The position numbers were made by a program, and so were the translations under genes. The notes beneath the pieces were generated by a model. The model was given only the letters and a program-made list of their open reading frames with translations. It was not told the origin of the DNA and did not search any database. Of a stretch of 64,000 bases of DNA, positions 48,299-61,006 are shown piece after piece. Source of the DNA: Anagrus nilaparvatae (taxonomy: Eukaryota; Arthropoda; Insecta; Hymenoptera; Mymaridae); contig JAKSXM010000132.1 in NCBI GenBank assembly GCA_022575985.1, positions 5,828,001-5,892,000 on the forward strand, written 5' to 3'. How positions within the stretch are numbered: position 1 is the stretch's first letter; each line of letters begins with the position of its first letter.

Positions 48299-50649
48299 CT
48301 TAATATACTATTCATATGATTTGAACTTTATGATTCGTTTTAATGTAGAGTTATTGGAGAAATTAGTTTCGTAATGATTTTTTTATGAAATTCTGTTGAA
48401 AACTGGTGGGTGGAATGCAGTTTTAAAAAAATGACAGACTATGGCATTGCAAAATAGAATTATAAAAAAAGTTTAGATCCACAATGTCAAAAAGTATTTA
48501 ATTTATTAACGAGAAGTAATAAATTACGAGATATTCTCAAATACACATATTTTACCAACATTACGCCCTCTAGAGGATAACGCCAGTACCTTAGAGTAAA
48601 AGGGACAAAATATTCGAAGTTATTGAATCACGTGACATAGAATTTAATGACTTTCTGTTTGAAGTAATAGGTTAAGATATATATTCTAAAATATATTAAA
48701 CTGACTATTCATATATTCTAAAATATTGACAAAAAAAATTGTTTTTGGTCTGCATACGCCCCCTAGCGCGCCAAAAGACTTTGAATTTGAATTTTATAGG
48801 TAGAAAAACTGAAATTCATCTGGTACTTTTTTTGTTTTTAGAATTTTTGTTTACATGGAAGTAGGCTAGCTGCTAGATCTTGTGCTAGATATATATTATT
48901 AATTGTATATTTAAAGAATCAATTAAAAAGCAGATGATACGCAAATATTTTATACTCTGCCCACTATTTTGGAACTCTAGTCTTATAGAAAATAGAGTAA
49001 TCGAATTCAAAAATATCAAATAATTAAGAAGTTTTGAGAAAAGCACAATGAAACAGTCTTCAAAAATCAGTTACTAACTTACCCAAACTATAATTTTGCA
49101 AAATGATCATGATCACCCAAACGGAGCATTAAAAAAAACACAATTTTTTCAAATAAAAATCTCCCAATATTTTCAGAATTATCTTCGATCAACTAAACAT
49201 TAATCAAAAATTCATTAAACCCCCTTTTTTTTATCACCAATATTACGTTAATGCAATTTTTGTCATATTTATACTAACGTACCATATAGATTAAATGTAT
49301 ATTACTGCAGGATATACAGACGAAGCATAGCATCGCATAGATTTCAACAGACGTGAAATGATGAATATTTAATTGAATTATAATTTCGATATAAATAATA
49401 ATTTTAGATAAAATTTAATACGTTATTAATATCATACCAATATATATTCGTATTTTAGCATATCTCGTGTCACCAATACATACCTGCAAAACAAAAATAA
49501 ATAATTAATGAAATTGAAAATTATGTTTTAATAAATTACTTATTTTTTTTTAATTCAGATAAAATTTATAAACTTTTTTATCAATATTTCAAAAGTTAAT
49601 AGCTGTTAATATCGATTTCGACGAATTTAGTTTGAATATTCGGAAATTAAAAAAAAGTCTTTTTTTTTTGGAAGGATTTCACTTGTAAATCTGCAAACTT
49701 TGCAATTGAATGCTTTATTTTTAATGAATCTATCTCGTTTTAATCTTTTAAAAAATAAAATACCCAAAAAAAAAAGTCTTTCTTGGGTGTCTTTAAAACT
49801 TAAACCAGCGGCATTTGTAATTTAAAAAAAGTCAATGAATTGAAGATTGTAAAAAAAGATATCCCTTTTTTTGGTTTCATAATACAAGCACACTGTCAAT
49901 TTAAAAAAAACCCTAAAGGTATACAAAACCGACATGCGCAAAAAAAAATTACGTATTTAGAGTTTATTATTCCGCTTGACTATTTAAACCGATCGAAAAA
50001 TTCCCATACTGATCATTTTGATTTAAAAAGAGCATGTTAAAAATAAATGGATAAAAAATATTTTTTTTCTAACCAATGATGCAAAAACTGTCGTTTTATT
50101 TATTAACAGTTAATTTTAACAAATAATATAAAAATTTACAGATTATTACTCTACATGCTAGAATAAATAGATGGAACATTAAAGCAATTGGGTTATAAGA
50201 AAAAAAAATAAATAAAAAACTGTAATTTGGGCTCGATTAAACAAGACGTTTTTATTTTTTTTATAAACCAACACCTGTTTAAGCAATTAGTTAGCTCATT
50301 TATTTATTTCTCCTTGAATAAATCCAACCTGCTATGGTTCATAATATATCTCGTGTAATTACAAGACTTTATTACAAGTTAAAAAATGTGATAACTGCCT
50401 TGTAATTATTGAACGCGTAGAATATGAAGATATTAGAAATTTTATTATACGCTGTACGTGTTTGGAATAAGAATTTTAGAGGAATTTCATTTTCAAATCT
50501 ATACAACCCTGATTCTTTTTATACAAAACATGTGTGTCGAGATTGGAAATATTATTGATTTGTATTCGTGAATAATAAATATTTTTCTTGATGAATATTT
50601 TATTTTTTTTTTATTAGTAAATTTATGATTTTTTTCGAAAATTTAATAA
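48299..50649. other. AT-rich intergenic DNA, no gene seen
   Basis: No supported gene. The plus-strand frame at 49840-50040 (66 codons) has no motif or splice context. Confidence 0.5.
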
Positions 50650-50979
50650 CACTGTTAATAACAGCCTATGGTAATTATACGAAATTTTCGTAAATTAACG
50701 AAAAATTCGTAAATTTAATAAAAAAATCGCAAATTTACAAAAATAAATCGTAATTTTACAATTTTTTTTGTAAATTTACGATTTGTCCAGGCAAAAATTC
50801 GTAAATTCACGATCCTCTCGTATGTTTACGAAAATAAATCGTAAAATTTGTAGTAAATTTACTAACGATTGTAAATTTATGATTTTTTAAGTAAATATAC
50901 AATTTTTTTGGTAAAATTACGACAAATCCGTAATTTTACCATAATTTCGTATATTTACCATAGGGTATTTTTAACAGTG
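50650..50979. mobile_element. 330-bp CACTGTTAA-family MITE full of GTAAATTTAC palindromes
   Basis: The ends read inward CACTGTTAATAACAGCCTAT and CACTGTTAAAAATACCCTAT, with GGTAA and ATACGAAAT continuing the match. The interior is a run of imperfect CGTAAATTTACG-type units in both orientations, at least ten of them. No clear target duplication was found and there is no coding capacity. Confidence 0.65.
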
Positions 50980-51580
50980 AATTTTTCAAAAATGTTTTTA
51001 ATTTTTTGTTAATCTAAGGAAGTTACTTTTTACAGTGGCAGTTTAAAGTTATTAATTTCTTTACTGTGTCGAAAACCACCTCCACAACCCTACATTAAGT
51101 GCAATAAATTCAAGGTTATGTTTTAAACTTTAATTATTTAATATTTTTTTAAAGGTTATGCACTTAAAATATCATTCAAGTACAAGCGAATGTAGTTTTT
51201 AAAACTTTTCACCATCAAGTTTTATAATGAGAGATTATTAAAGTTATCTGAAAAAAAGTTGACCAGAAATAATTTTTTCAGGATGTATAAAACAATCTTT
51301 TTAAACACGAAAAACAATTAAATTTTATTATAAATATAATTATTTATGCTTTTGTTAATTTTAATTCCGACAGGAAATTATTATTAATTTTTCCAGTTAA
51401 CGCTTTAAGAACTCTAAAATTTTATTTCCTAAATATTTAACCCAAATATTTTGTTCTCATATCAATAAATGAAACCTTTTAACTGTTAAATTAATGCAAA
51501 TAACCAAAACACGAATTTAATTAACTTGCATTGAATTTAAAAAAACAGAAATTATTCAAACTTGTAATATATTTTTGAAT
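50980..51580. other. AT-rich spacer, no gene seen
   Basis: No supported feature before the Helitron-like end. Confidence 0.5.
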
Positions 51581-51581
51581 A

Positions 51582-51607
51582 ACTAGAAACAACTGCGCTT
51601 CGCGCAG
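51582..51607 (-). mobile_element. Helitron-like 3' terminus
   Basis: On the minus strand the sequence is CTGCGCGAAGCGCAG, a perfect six-base-stem hairpin, followed six bases later by CTAGT and then a host T. A GC-rich hairpin shortly before CTRRT, inserted before T, is the diagnostic Helitron 3' end. The matching 5' TC end, at higher coordinates, could not be fixed, so the element length is unknown. No Rep/helicase sequence is seen. Confidence 0.5.
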
Positions 51608-52171
51608 AGAATGACTGCCTTCTATTCATTATCAAACAATTATTTATTAAAAATATTTTAAATTATTATTTGAAAAGAGATAAAATATTGTAAATGATAA
51701 ATTCTAATTTAATAAATGACCCTAATTATTTGCGGTGACATTTAATTATTATATTCAATAATTTCATTTGCTTAGTAAAAAGTATAAAACTAATTAATTT
51801 TTGTCCAAAAAGTAAGTTATAATTGTTTGAAATTGGATTCTTTTAAATGAACTTTTGCACACAAAAAAACAAATTTAATCGTTTAAACCATTTGAACTAA
51901 AAATTGGTATGGAAACTTATCATTAGTTGTGCTTTTGGGAAAAAATAGTTTGGCCCATTTCTGAGACCCTTCATTTCAACTTGGGCCCAATTGGCGTGGA
52001 ATCCCTCATATAGTTGTTTTAACATGGAACATGTTTATAGGGAGGGGGTACTTCAGAACTGGAAAACTAAGGGGGGGGGGGTCAAATTTGTCCTTTTCAA
52101 GGGGGGGGTCAAATTTGTCCTTTTCAAGTGGGGGGGGGGGTCAAATGGGACTTAGAATATTTTCGATTTAG

Positions 52172-53812
52172 GGACCTTTGGTGCAGAAGTACTTAAGGAG
52201 CATTGGTGCAGAAGTACCTAGGAACCTATGGTGCAGAAGCCTCTAAAGACCTTTGGTGCAGAAGTACTTAGGGAGCATTGGTGCAGAAATCCCTTAAGAC
52301 CTTTGGTGCAGAAGTACCTAGGGTGCAGAAGTCTCTAAAGACCTTTGGTGCAGAAGTACTTAGGGACCTATGGTGCAGAAGTCCCTAAAGACCTTTGGTG
52401 CAGAAGTACCTAGGGACCATTGGTGCAGAAGTACCTAGGGATCTACGGTGCAGAAGTCCCTAAAGACCTTTGGTGCAGAAGTACCTAGGGACCTATGGTG
52501 CAGAAGTCTCTAAAGACGTTTGGTGTAGAAGTACTTAGGAAGCATTGGTGTGGAAGTACCTAGGGACCTATGGTGCAGAAGTCCCTAAAGACCTTTGGTG
52601 CAGAAGTACCTAGGGTGCAGAAGTCTCTAAAGACCTTTGGTGCAGAAGTACTTAGGGAGCATTGGTGCAGAAATCCCTAAAGACCTTTGGTGCAGAAGTA
52701 CCTAGGGTGCAGAAGTCTCTAAAGACCTTTGGTGCAGAAGTCTCTAAAGACCTTTGGTGCAGAAGTACTTAGGGAGCATTGGTGCAGAAATCCCTAAAGA
52801 CCTTTGGTGCAGAAGTACCTAGGATGCAGAAGTCTCTAAAGACCTTTGGTGCAGAAGTACTTAGGGACCTATGGTGCAGAAGTCCCTAAAGACCTTTGGT
52901 GCAGAAGTACCTAGGGACCATTGGTGCAGAAGTACCTAGGGATCTACGGTGCAGAAGTCCCTAAAGACCTTTGGTGCAGAATTACCTAGGGACCTATGGT
53001 GCAGAAGTCTCTAAAGACCTTTGGTGCAGAAGTACTTAGGAAGCATTGGTGTGGAAGTACCTAGGGACCTATGGTGCAGAAGTCCCTAAAGACCTTTGGT
53101 GCAGAAGTACCTAGGGTGCAGAAGTCTCTAAAGACCTTTGGTGCAGAAGTACCTAGGGAGCATTGGTGCAGAAGTACCTAGGGACCTACGGTGCAAAAGT
53201 CCCTAAAGACCTTTGGTGCAGAAGTACCTAGGGACCTATGGTGCAGAAGTCTCTAAAGACCTTTGGTGCAGAAGTACTTAGGAAGCATTGGTGCAGAAGT
53301 ACCTAGGGACCTACGGTGCAAAAGTCCCTAAAGACCTTTGGTGCAGAAGTACCTAGGGACCTATGGTGCAGAAGTCCCTAAAGACCTTTGGTGCAGAAGT
53401 ACCTAGGGTGCAGAAGTCTCTAAAGACCTTTGGTGCAGAAGTACCTAGGGAGCATTGGTGCAGAAGTACCTAGGGACCTATGGTTCAGAAGTCCCTAAAG
53501 ACCTTTGGTGCAGAAGTACTTAGGGAGCATTGGTGCAGGAGTCCCTAAAGACCTTTGGTGCAGAAGTACCTAAAGATCTTTGGTGCAGAAGTACCTAAAG
53601 ACCTTTGGTGCAGAAGTACCTAAAAACCTTTGGTGCAGAAGTACCTAGGGAGCATTGGTGCGGAAGTACCTAGGGACCTATGGTGCAGAAGTCCCTAAAG
53701 ACCTTTGTTGCAGAAGTACCTAGGGTGCAGAAGTCCCTAAAGACCTTTGGTGCAGAAGTACCTAGGGACCATTGGTGCAGAAGTCTCTAGAGAACTTTAG
53801 TGCAGAAATACT
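52172..53812. repeat. 25-bp minisatellite with higher-order structure
   Basis: About 65 copies of a 25-base unit of form GGTGCAGAAGTnCCTAnnGA plus a 5-base tail, alternating mainly between an AAGACCTTT-ending and a GGGACCTAT/GGGAGCATT-ending variant (50-base dimer). Occasional 16-base truncated units occur. Larger blocks recur: the segment starting near 52317 is repeated, with few differences, near 52818, an offset of about 501 bases. The first unit grows directly out of the arm sequence GATTTAGGGACC, so the array probably arose by expansion of element-internal DNA. Confidence 0.9.
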
Positions 53813-53874
53813 TGGATATAAATATTGATATTATGAACAGAATAGATACTTTATTATCAGTGTTAGTTATTAGT

Positions 53875-54013
53875 GAACATGTTCCATGCTCGTTGGTTGT
53901 GTAGTTACACAAACCGGTCATAAGTTTTTAATTTATTTTTTAGTTATTTATATTTAAAAACTTACAACTGGTTTGCGTTCTCACATAACCAACGATCATG
54001 GAACATGTTCTTT
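53875..54013. repeat. Internal palindrome with element-end motifs
   Basis: Starts GAACATGTTCCATG and ends with its inverted copy. Longer arms (TTGGTTGTG..., AAACTTACAACTGG...) pair across an AT-rich loop of about 40 bases. It resembles a small foldback copy of the same family nested inside the 2.3-kb element, oriented outwards. Confidence 0.6.
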
Positions 54014-54329
54014 TATAAAAGTCTTAACGTATACTCCTACTTTTATAAGTAGTACTATAACTCCTAATTTTTATAAGTCCTAAAACAAAAATTACAACAA
54101 ATCCCGAAATATAAGTAATCCTACGTCCATAAAACTAAAGTATTCTAAGGTCTTGTTTTTATCAGAGCTTGATCAGGCCCTGACTCCCACTTCAAATTAT
54201 TCTAAGTCCCTAAATCGAAAATATTCTAAGTCCATTTCACCCCTCTCCCTAAAAACATGAATATTTCGACCCCTCCTGCCGAGCTGGACTTTTTCAAATA
54301 CTTCATCCAATGAACATGTTCCATGTTAA

Positions 54330-57300
54330 TAAATTAACGTGATAAAAGTGTATAAGAGTAGTTATACTTGATCAGTAAAAAAGCTACTTCACACACTGAA
54401 AATCTTTTTAGTTCTCAAATTTGGGGCTATACGCCCCAAAAAATTTGTAGTGAAGCAAGCTAAGGATTTGGAGCTTTGACGCACTATCCAAGTGATCAGA
54501 AAGCCAAAAATAATTTCAGTGCAGTGATCAGAGAAGTCTGTTAAAGATAATTAATTTTTATTCTAAGAATTTTAACATTATCACAAAAAAATAGTCATTT
54601 TTACTCTTTCGTACTGATTATTAATTTTAGCTAGTTATATTTATCTTCAAAGCTACATTTACTTATTTTATCATTCATGAAACTGTCTTTCTGCTTTTAC
54701 CCTACAGGTGTTTTTAAACCACCAAATTTTAGTCTTAGTTCAAAAACCTATTTTTATTCATATAGTTTTCATGAATCTCTTAAACAATCACCAATTATTT
54801 TTCCATGGCCTAACCATTATTTTCGGTATAAAACACAGGGTTCAATTATTCGATGCTTGTTTTCACCGTCATGGAAAGTTAAATAGACCTATATTTTTTA
54901 CACGTTTAATAAATAAACATTTTTTGCTTTTTCAGAATTTCTATTCAACCAAAACAATTTTTACTAATCTAATTTTGCAACCGAAAATCCATTTAGGTCT
55001 TTTTTTTTTACACAATTTATCTACATTTTTGTAGGTATAATCTATCTTATCAAATTAGAGATTGACCCCGAAAATTTTTGAATAAAAATTACTCATACAT
55101 GCTCAAGTAAAAAATATTCTAAACCGGGAAATAATTTACTGGTTCCTGGAAGGGGTAAACAAATTTTTATTAATGATTTGTTTATATGTAAGTGCATTTT
55201 GAGACGCTCAGATGCTAAAAAACCGATTTTTAAAAAAATCCGTATTGTGTGTATTTTTTGGGGATCTTGTTACGGACTAAAACAAAATTTTAGCTTTAAA
55301 AAGTACTGAAGCTACCCTTTTTTATTCCTAATTTTTTTTATTAAAGCTTTAGATTTCAAAAATTCTATTATAAATCCGATACCTGAAATTTTGAAAATTT
55401 TAGTCTTATCATTTTTGTAGACAAAAAATACAAAAATAATATCCCTTTCTTTTTCTATAAAAGTTATAATTTTAGGAAATTTATTAAAACCATAGAAGTT
55501 AAGGTTAAAACATTACATTTTAAACCAATTCAGCTATTGGAAGATAATTAATTATTAATTATTAAATAATCAATTAATTATTTATCTTTTTCGAGTATCA
55601 TAACCTATAGTACCAATAACTTGGTGATTTATTAATTATATTTTAAAACGGTTTTTTAAAGTACCCTATAAATAAACATAGTACCTAATTTAATTTTTAT
55701 ATTTTATGCAAACTATTTTATTTGGTATAATAAATTTAGAAGGATCTGATTTTTTAATTTTTTTTAATTAACCGCACATTTTTTGTATAAAAAAAAGTTT
55801 TATTATTAAAACATTTAAAAATTATTTTTGGTATTTATACTAAAACATATATGACTAAAAATTTTGAGGTTTTATATTTAAAATTTTGTTTTTATCACAA
55901 TATTCATGCTATAACCTAACTTCATAAAATTATAAATAAATTTTCAAATTTAAAATAAAAACATTTGAGCAATGCATTTTTATTAACCAATCAGGAGTGG
56001 TTTTTAGCTATAACAATGTACATAGTTACTGTATCGAAGACATGTACTTTTTAGGATAGGATTTTAAAGTCACGAAAAATTTTCTTTAAATTTTAATTAA
56101 AACTCAAAAATTTTAACGTTAATTAAAAGAATTATATAAAGTCACGTGTTCATGCTGAAAAAATAAAACACGATTTATAATTAGTTACATTAAATGTTAG
56201 GTGACTCCCCTCATCTGCACGCTTCTCTAACTGTACAAAGGATTTTACCCTGAATCCAAAACGATTTTTATTTTATTTAATAAATTAACAGGTTGAAAAT
56301 TTAGGTCACGTGAGTATTGATTCTTAAATTTTGAAACCTAAGCTTCTGCAATCGAATTATTTTCAACAAGTAAATTAATACTTTTACTGATAATTTGATA
56401 TTTTTTCCGAAGTAGCAAAAAAACTTTTTTTTTGTAATTGAAAGGAAAGAATGAATGCATAATCGAATTCTTCGAGCTTGTTGAAACTCGATAGTAAAAA
56501 AAAAATGCAATTGTTTTGTGTTAAAGAGACGAAGGAAGATTTATCATCACGCAAACTATTTCCGATAATGAAAAAAATCTTTTCTCTTAATGAATACTTT
56601 TTTAGCACGAATTGGTTTCGTGTGGGCCAATTTTTTCAAAGATTTTTATCACTTTTTTTCCGTTATACCACGAAATTACAAATGAGCTTTTGTTTTTTTG
56701 TTAAAATAACAACAACAACTGAATTTAAAATAAGTTTTTTAATTAAAAATCAAAATTGTTTTAGGTATTCGACATATGTAATTTCCAAAAAGTTTTTCAC
56801 TATCTTTTCCAAAACTATTCATCATTTTCTATTATTTTGACGTGCATAAAAAGTTTCTTTAAGACGTATGACCTTTTCAAAAAAAAAATGATCAATCGAA
56901 TTTGAAGAAACTTTTGCTCAATTTATTTTATAACAGAAAAGTAAGCAGAAAAATTTAGAAAAACTATTAAGTCGCGTAGAAAATAATAAAAGCATGTAAA
57001 AATTAAATTTTTTATGTAATACAAGCTGTCTAAAGTCGAGTCTATGTCGAGTAAACAGCATCTAATTATCTCAAACGCTTCCTGTATTAGTGCATAAAGT
57101 ACGTGTAAGAAGAACCACAAGAGTTGAAAACACATTCAGGACGTAGGTTATGTACGTTTTTAACACGTCAACTTGAGTGAATTATTATCTTAAAAATATT
57201 TAATTGTTAATTCACGCTTTAGGGTTATATAAAAAATTCAATTAACGCGTTTATGTGCTTGCCAGTTTTAGACTATAAAAAAAAATGAAATTATGTTTGT

Positions 57301-60118
57301 AAAAACTTTAAAGAAGGCGCGCGTTTAAAAATAGAAAATTGAAAAAAAAAAAATTTTTTTAGAACAATAGATTCGATTAACTATGAACGTGATCACGAAG
57401 ACACAAAAGATAATAATAATAAACTGACTGTGTTTTACCAACACTTTAGCAAATGGTTGTTAGTCCTTTCACTTTATTACAATGTTTGATAAATTTCAAA
57501 ATAACACATGTGTGCTGATAGCTTCATTCACCATCGATTTCTGTTATACAAACAATCGAGTTTTAGTTTTTAGTTAGCAGTAAAATAAAATAAAAAATAA
57601 TAATTGAAAATTTCATGAAAAAACCAAACCCTTTTTTTTGGACTTTAAATAAAAAGTCGTAAAGCTCGGCATGTAAATAACAGTACTCGACGCTTGATTT
57701 AAACAGAACAGCCTAGTTTTTTGTTTTTTATTGAACTAATAAAAACCAGCGGGAATGACAAAAATTTACGTTTAAAAAAAAATTCTTTTACTCCCTGTAT
57801 GAAATTCAGAGAGGCAGAAATAATAGGGCGAGAATTTTTTTTTTTCATTTTCACGTTTACAAGTATCAAAATAAAATCCGACAATAACTCTAAAAATATT
57901 CATCAAACATTTTTTTATTATTAAAATAACGAATTTTTTTTTTATCACTCGGCTTTTTAACTGCTTTGATAATTGAAAATAGAATAAAAAAATTATTCTT
58001 TTTTGTAAAAAAAATTTTTTCCGATTTTTTCGAACCAAGTGTATTTCTCTAATCAAGCGTCAAAGCTTTTTAGCGATTTTCCATTTCAAATAATCGAGAA
58101 ATGAGATTCTTTTTTGCTTAAAAATAAAAGTTTTTTTTTAAAACTTTTCTAGTTAAACAGTCCTTAAAGCTTTTCATCATTATCTCGATTGAATTTGGTT
58201 AAGAGTTTTACGACAAAACGACGATGAGTTTAAATTTTGTTCCTTTATAAAACACAAAATACGTTATTTGGAAGTTCGTTGAACGGCTTTGTGGTTTATT
58301 CTTTGGTCAAACTATTAAACTCAGCGACAAGTAAAATTTCTATATCTCATATTATTGTTTAATAATTTTTTTGCGGTCTAATAAAACTCTAAAAATTACA
58401 ATTTTTCTCAATTACAAACAACATTGGACTATTTAAACAAGTTAACTAAAATTAATTATTTTTCCTCAAAATACAACAAAATTTAAAATAAAAGACTAGC
58501 AATTATATACAGAGTTCGACACTAAATATTTACACTGTAAAATACTCGGTAAAATATGCTTTTATTGCAATTAAAACCACATCTGTGAATCAGAAATTTT
58601 TAATGTAAAATATCTACATGTCATCACTATTGGGGTTTAACCGTTCGATAATAATACACCAACAAATATTTCAAATATGTGTGGGTGTTTATACAATCCT
58701 TCGAGTATCTAATAATTAGCGAAATTCCTGTTAAACTATGGATATTCATGAGGCATTGTTAAATATTTACTAAACAGTGCCCCGAAATACACACTTTTTC
58801 ATTTAGCGTGTATTTTAATTTAATTTTTTTACACTTGAAATATTGTGTTTTTTATTTAAAAATATACGTTTGAAGTATAATCTAAAAAATTTCATTTAAA
58901 TAAATTTTTTATGCTGGTATGTTTTTTTGCTCGTTGTTGGTTAAAAAATTACTGAAATAGAAATATTTTTTTTTAAATAGAAAAAAAAGGTATATATGAA
59001 TTGAAATTGAAATTGCAAAGATCGCTCTGGAGATAAAAAGAATATCATTTGCAGAGTTTCTTATTTATACTTTCACTTTTGTATAATCAAGTCTCCGGTA
59101 GAATATTTTTCAATTTGATTTTATTTAAAAACAGAGGCTAAAATTTTAAAATAATTGCATTTTTTATCGAATGACTTAATAATAAAAATTGCGTGATAAA
59201 ATTGCTTCGTTAGCACTTTTTGTCATTTTCTTCAAACTCACTTACACAGTAATAATAATTTATCTGGCTGAATGTAACAAGAAAAGATCAACTCATCTCA
59301 TAAATTGAATGGAATGTAAAAATTTTCAATTAAAAATAAATAAATACCGCATGAATCTAAGAAATAAAGTTTCATAGTCCAGAAATGAACTTAAAATTTC
59401 TCTATCTTCTGAAAAGTTTGTTTTTGAATGAAGTTTAAACAAAAGTAACTTTATACATACACTGACTTAAAAGTTCTAAAGTCAAGAAAAGGGTTACATC
59501 TTATAAACCCTTATTTCTATCTCCTAAAATTAAACAATGATAATCTTTTAAGTGAAAATTTTAATTGTAAAACATACGATAATCAAGAAAACAATTTTTA
59601 TATTTTTAAAAAACTTTTTTTTTGAGGTTAAGTAATTAATTTTTAGTAAGATATAAGAGTTTTATAAAAAACTTAAGGGATTATATTCTACCTTTTATTG
59701 AAAAATTAATTCATAGAATTATGATAGCATAAAATAATCTTAAGTATGTAGAAAAAAATTTTTGTAAATAAATATTTAATGAGCTTGAAAAGTATTTTCT
59801 TTAAAAATGGTAAAAAAATAGTAAGTATGCATAATTATATGTATGACCCAATTTTTTTAATTTCATTTAACTACTAATTATGTGTAAAAACAGAAGAAAA
59901 ATAATTACTTATGTATACTTAAAGTCCAGTCAATTGAATTTTTTAATTAATGCTTGTACTACGTATTATATATATAAAAACAAATTTTAATTAATTTAGC
60001 GTTATGTGTGTAAACTTGATTATTTGTAATTAGTTATTTATATATATGGGTGTTTTTATGTAAAATTCAATTGGAGGAAATATTTTTAGTTTTTTTTTAA
60101 CTTGGGACTTGTTTAAGG
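54330..60118. other. Long AT-rich intergenic stretch, no gene seen
   Basis: Several overlapping open frames exist on both strands (54677-55034, 56301-56840, 57699-58056). They are low complexity, overlap each other in opposite orientation and have no motif, so none is called. No RNA gene or complete element was recognised. Confidence 0.5.
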
Positions 60119-60215
60119 GGAGAGGTACTTGGTAAATGTTAAAATAGATTCGGGGGGGGGGGGGGGGTAAAAAGTGTCCGCTTAGGGGAGACTCGGGGAG
60201 ACTTAATCTCATTAA

Positions 60216-60358
60216 GGTAGCATTCACACGAGAAAAAATTTTAACCACCACCTCTAAAATTTACTCCCACTTTTTATTATTTAACATGCAAGATTGGAAC
60301 GAGAGGGGGTAAATATCGAAGGTGGGGGTTACAAATTTTTTCTCGTGTGAATGCTCCC
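60216..60358. mobile_element. 143-bp Harbinger-like MITE
   Basis: Terminal inverted repeats read inward GGTAGCATTCACACGAGAAA and GGGAGCATTCACACGAGAAA, with one mismatch in the first 20 bases and AAATTT following. They are flanked by TAA (60213-60215 and 60359-60361). A 3-base TWA target duplication and G-rich ends fit the PIF/Harbinger superfamily. Confidence 0.65.
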
Positions 60359-60361
60359 TAA

Positions 60362-61006
60362 GGGTGTTTTTTGTAATATTGTAATAGTCAGAAACTGTAA
60401 TGAAATTTAGCCCATCGCATAGATTTTTGGAGCTTCTAATTACGAATTTAAAGGTCCCTTATTAGGGGTGACTTATTTATACTCGTAAATTATAAAAAAA
60501 TTTCGCGTCCAGTATGTTTTGTGGGTCGCTAATCTCGAATTTTAGGGTCTTTCAATGAAATATTTGTCTCACACCCTTAAATTAGTAAAATCACATGTGA
60601 TGAGAATTTTAGACACGCAAGACCCTAAAATTTGAGATCAGTAGCCCAAAAAATATACTGGAGATGTAATTTTGTTATAATTTGCGAATACAGAAAAGTC
60701 ACCCCTGATAAGAGGGTAGTTTTCCTGATTGGTAGATTGTTGATCAAATTTTTATATTCGAGACGTTTATATTCGTAATTAGAAGCTCAAAAAATCTATA
60801 TAATGGGCTGTATTTCATAACAGTTTCTGAATATTGCAAAAACACCCTTGATGAGGAGTGAGTTTTGCTAATTTAAGGTTGTTAGACAAATTTTACACGA
60901 GCGAAATATTGATTTTTGGAATCAGTGACTCAAAAAACCCCTCATAGACCTTTCTCATCTTGGCTGCCGAAAACAACCCCTCCCCCTCCCTTACTTTTCT
61001 GGAGTT
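60362..61006. mobile_element. Diverged foldback element of the CTCCAG family
   Basis: The arms at about 60362-60591 and 60600-60856 are inverted copies. They share GTCAGAAACTGT, TAGATTTTTTGGAGCTTCTA and the GGGTCGCTAATCTCGAATTT block typical of the family. The right end reads inward CTCCAGAAAAGTAAGGG, then a G-rich run, like the ends at 9551 and 22133. The corresponding left end is missing, apparently replaced or displaced where the Harbinger-like MITE abuts. A G run of about 15 lies at 60152-60167. Confidence 0.55.

Larger units (their letters stand above)
52023..54325. mobile_element. 2.3-kb TTAA-flanked foldback element carrying a minisatellite
   Basis: The ends are CATGGAACATGTT and its inverted copy, flanked by TTAA (52019-52022 and 54326-54329). 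Inverted arms extend inwards: GGACTTAGAATATTTTCGAT with adjoining GGGGT blocks near 52140-52175 pairs with its complement near 54205-54240. Poly-G runs of 8-10 lie at about 52070-52140. The tandem array at 52172-53812 is embedded after the left arm. A further inverted copy of the terminal motif sits at 53875-54013. TTAA targets suggest piggyBac-type mobilisation. No transposase. Confidence 0.65.

Noticed and set aside
56301..56840. Overlapping open frames on both strands
   Set aside because: Low-complexity, Phe/Lys/Ser-rich, mutually overlapping in opposite directions, without motifs.
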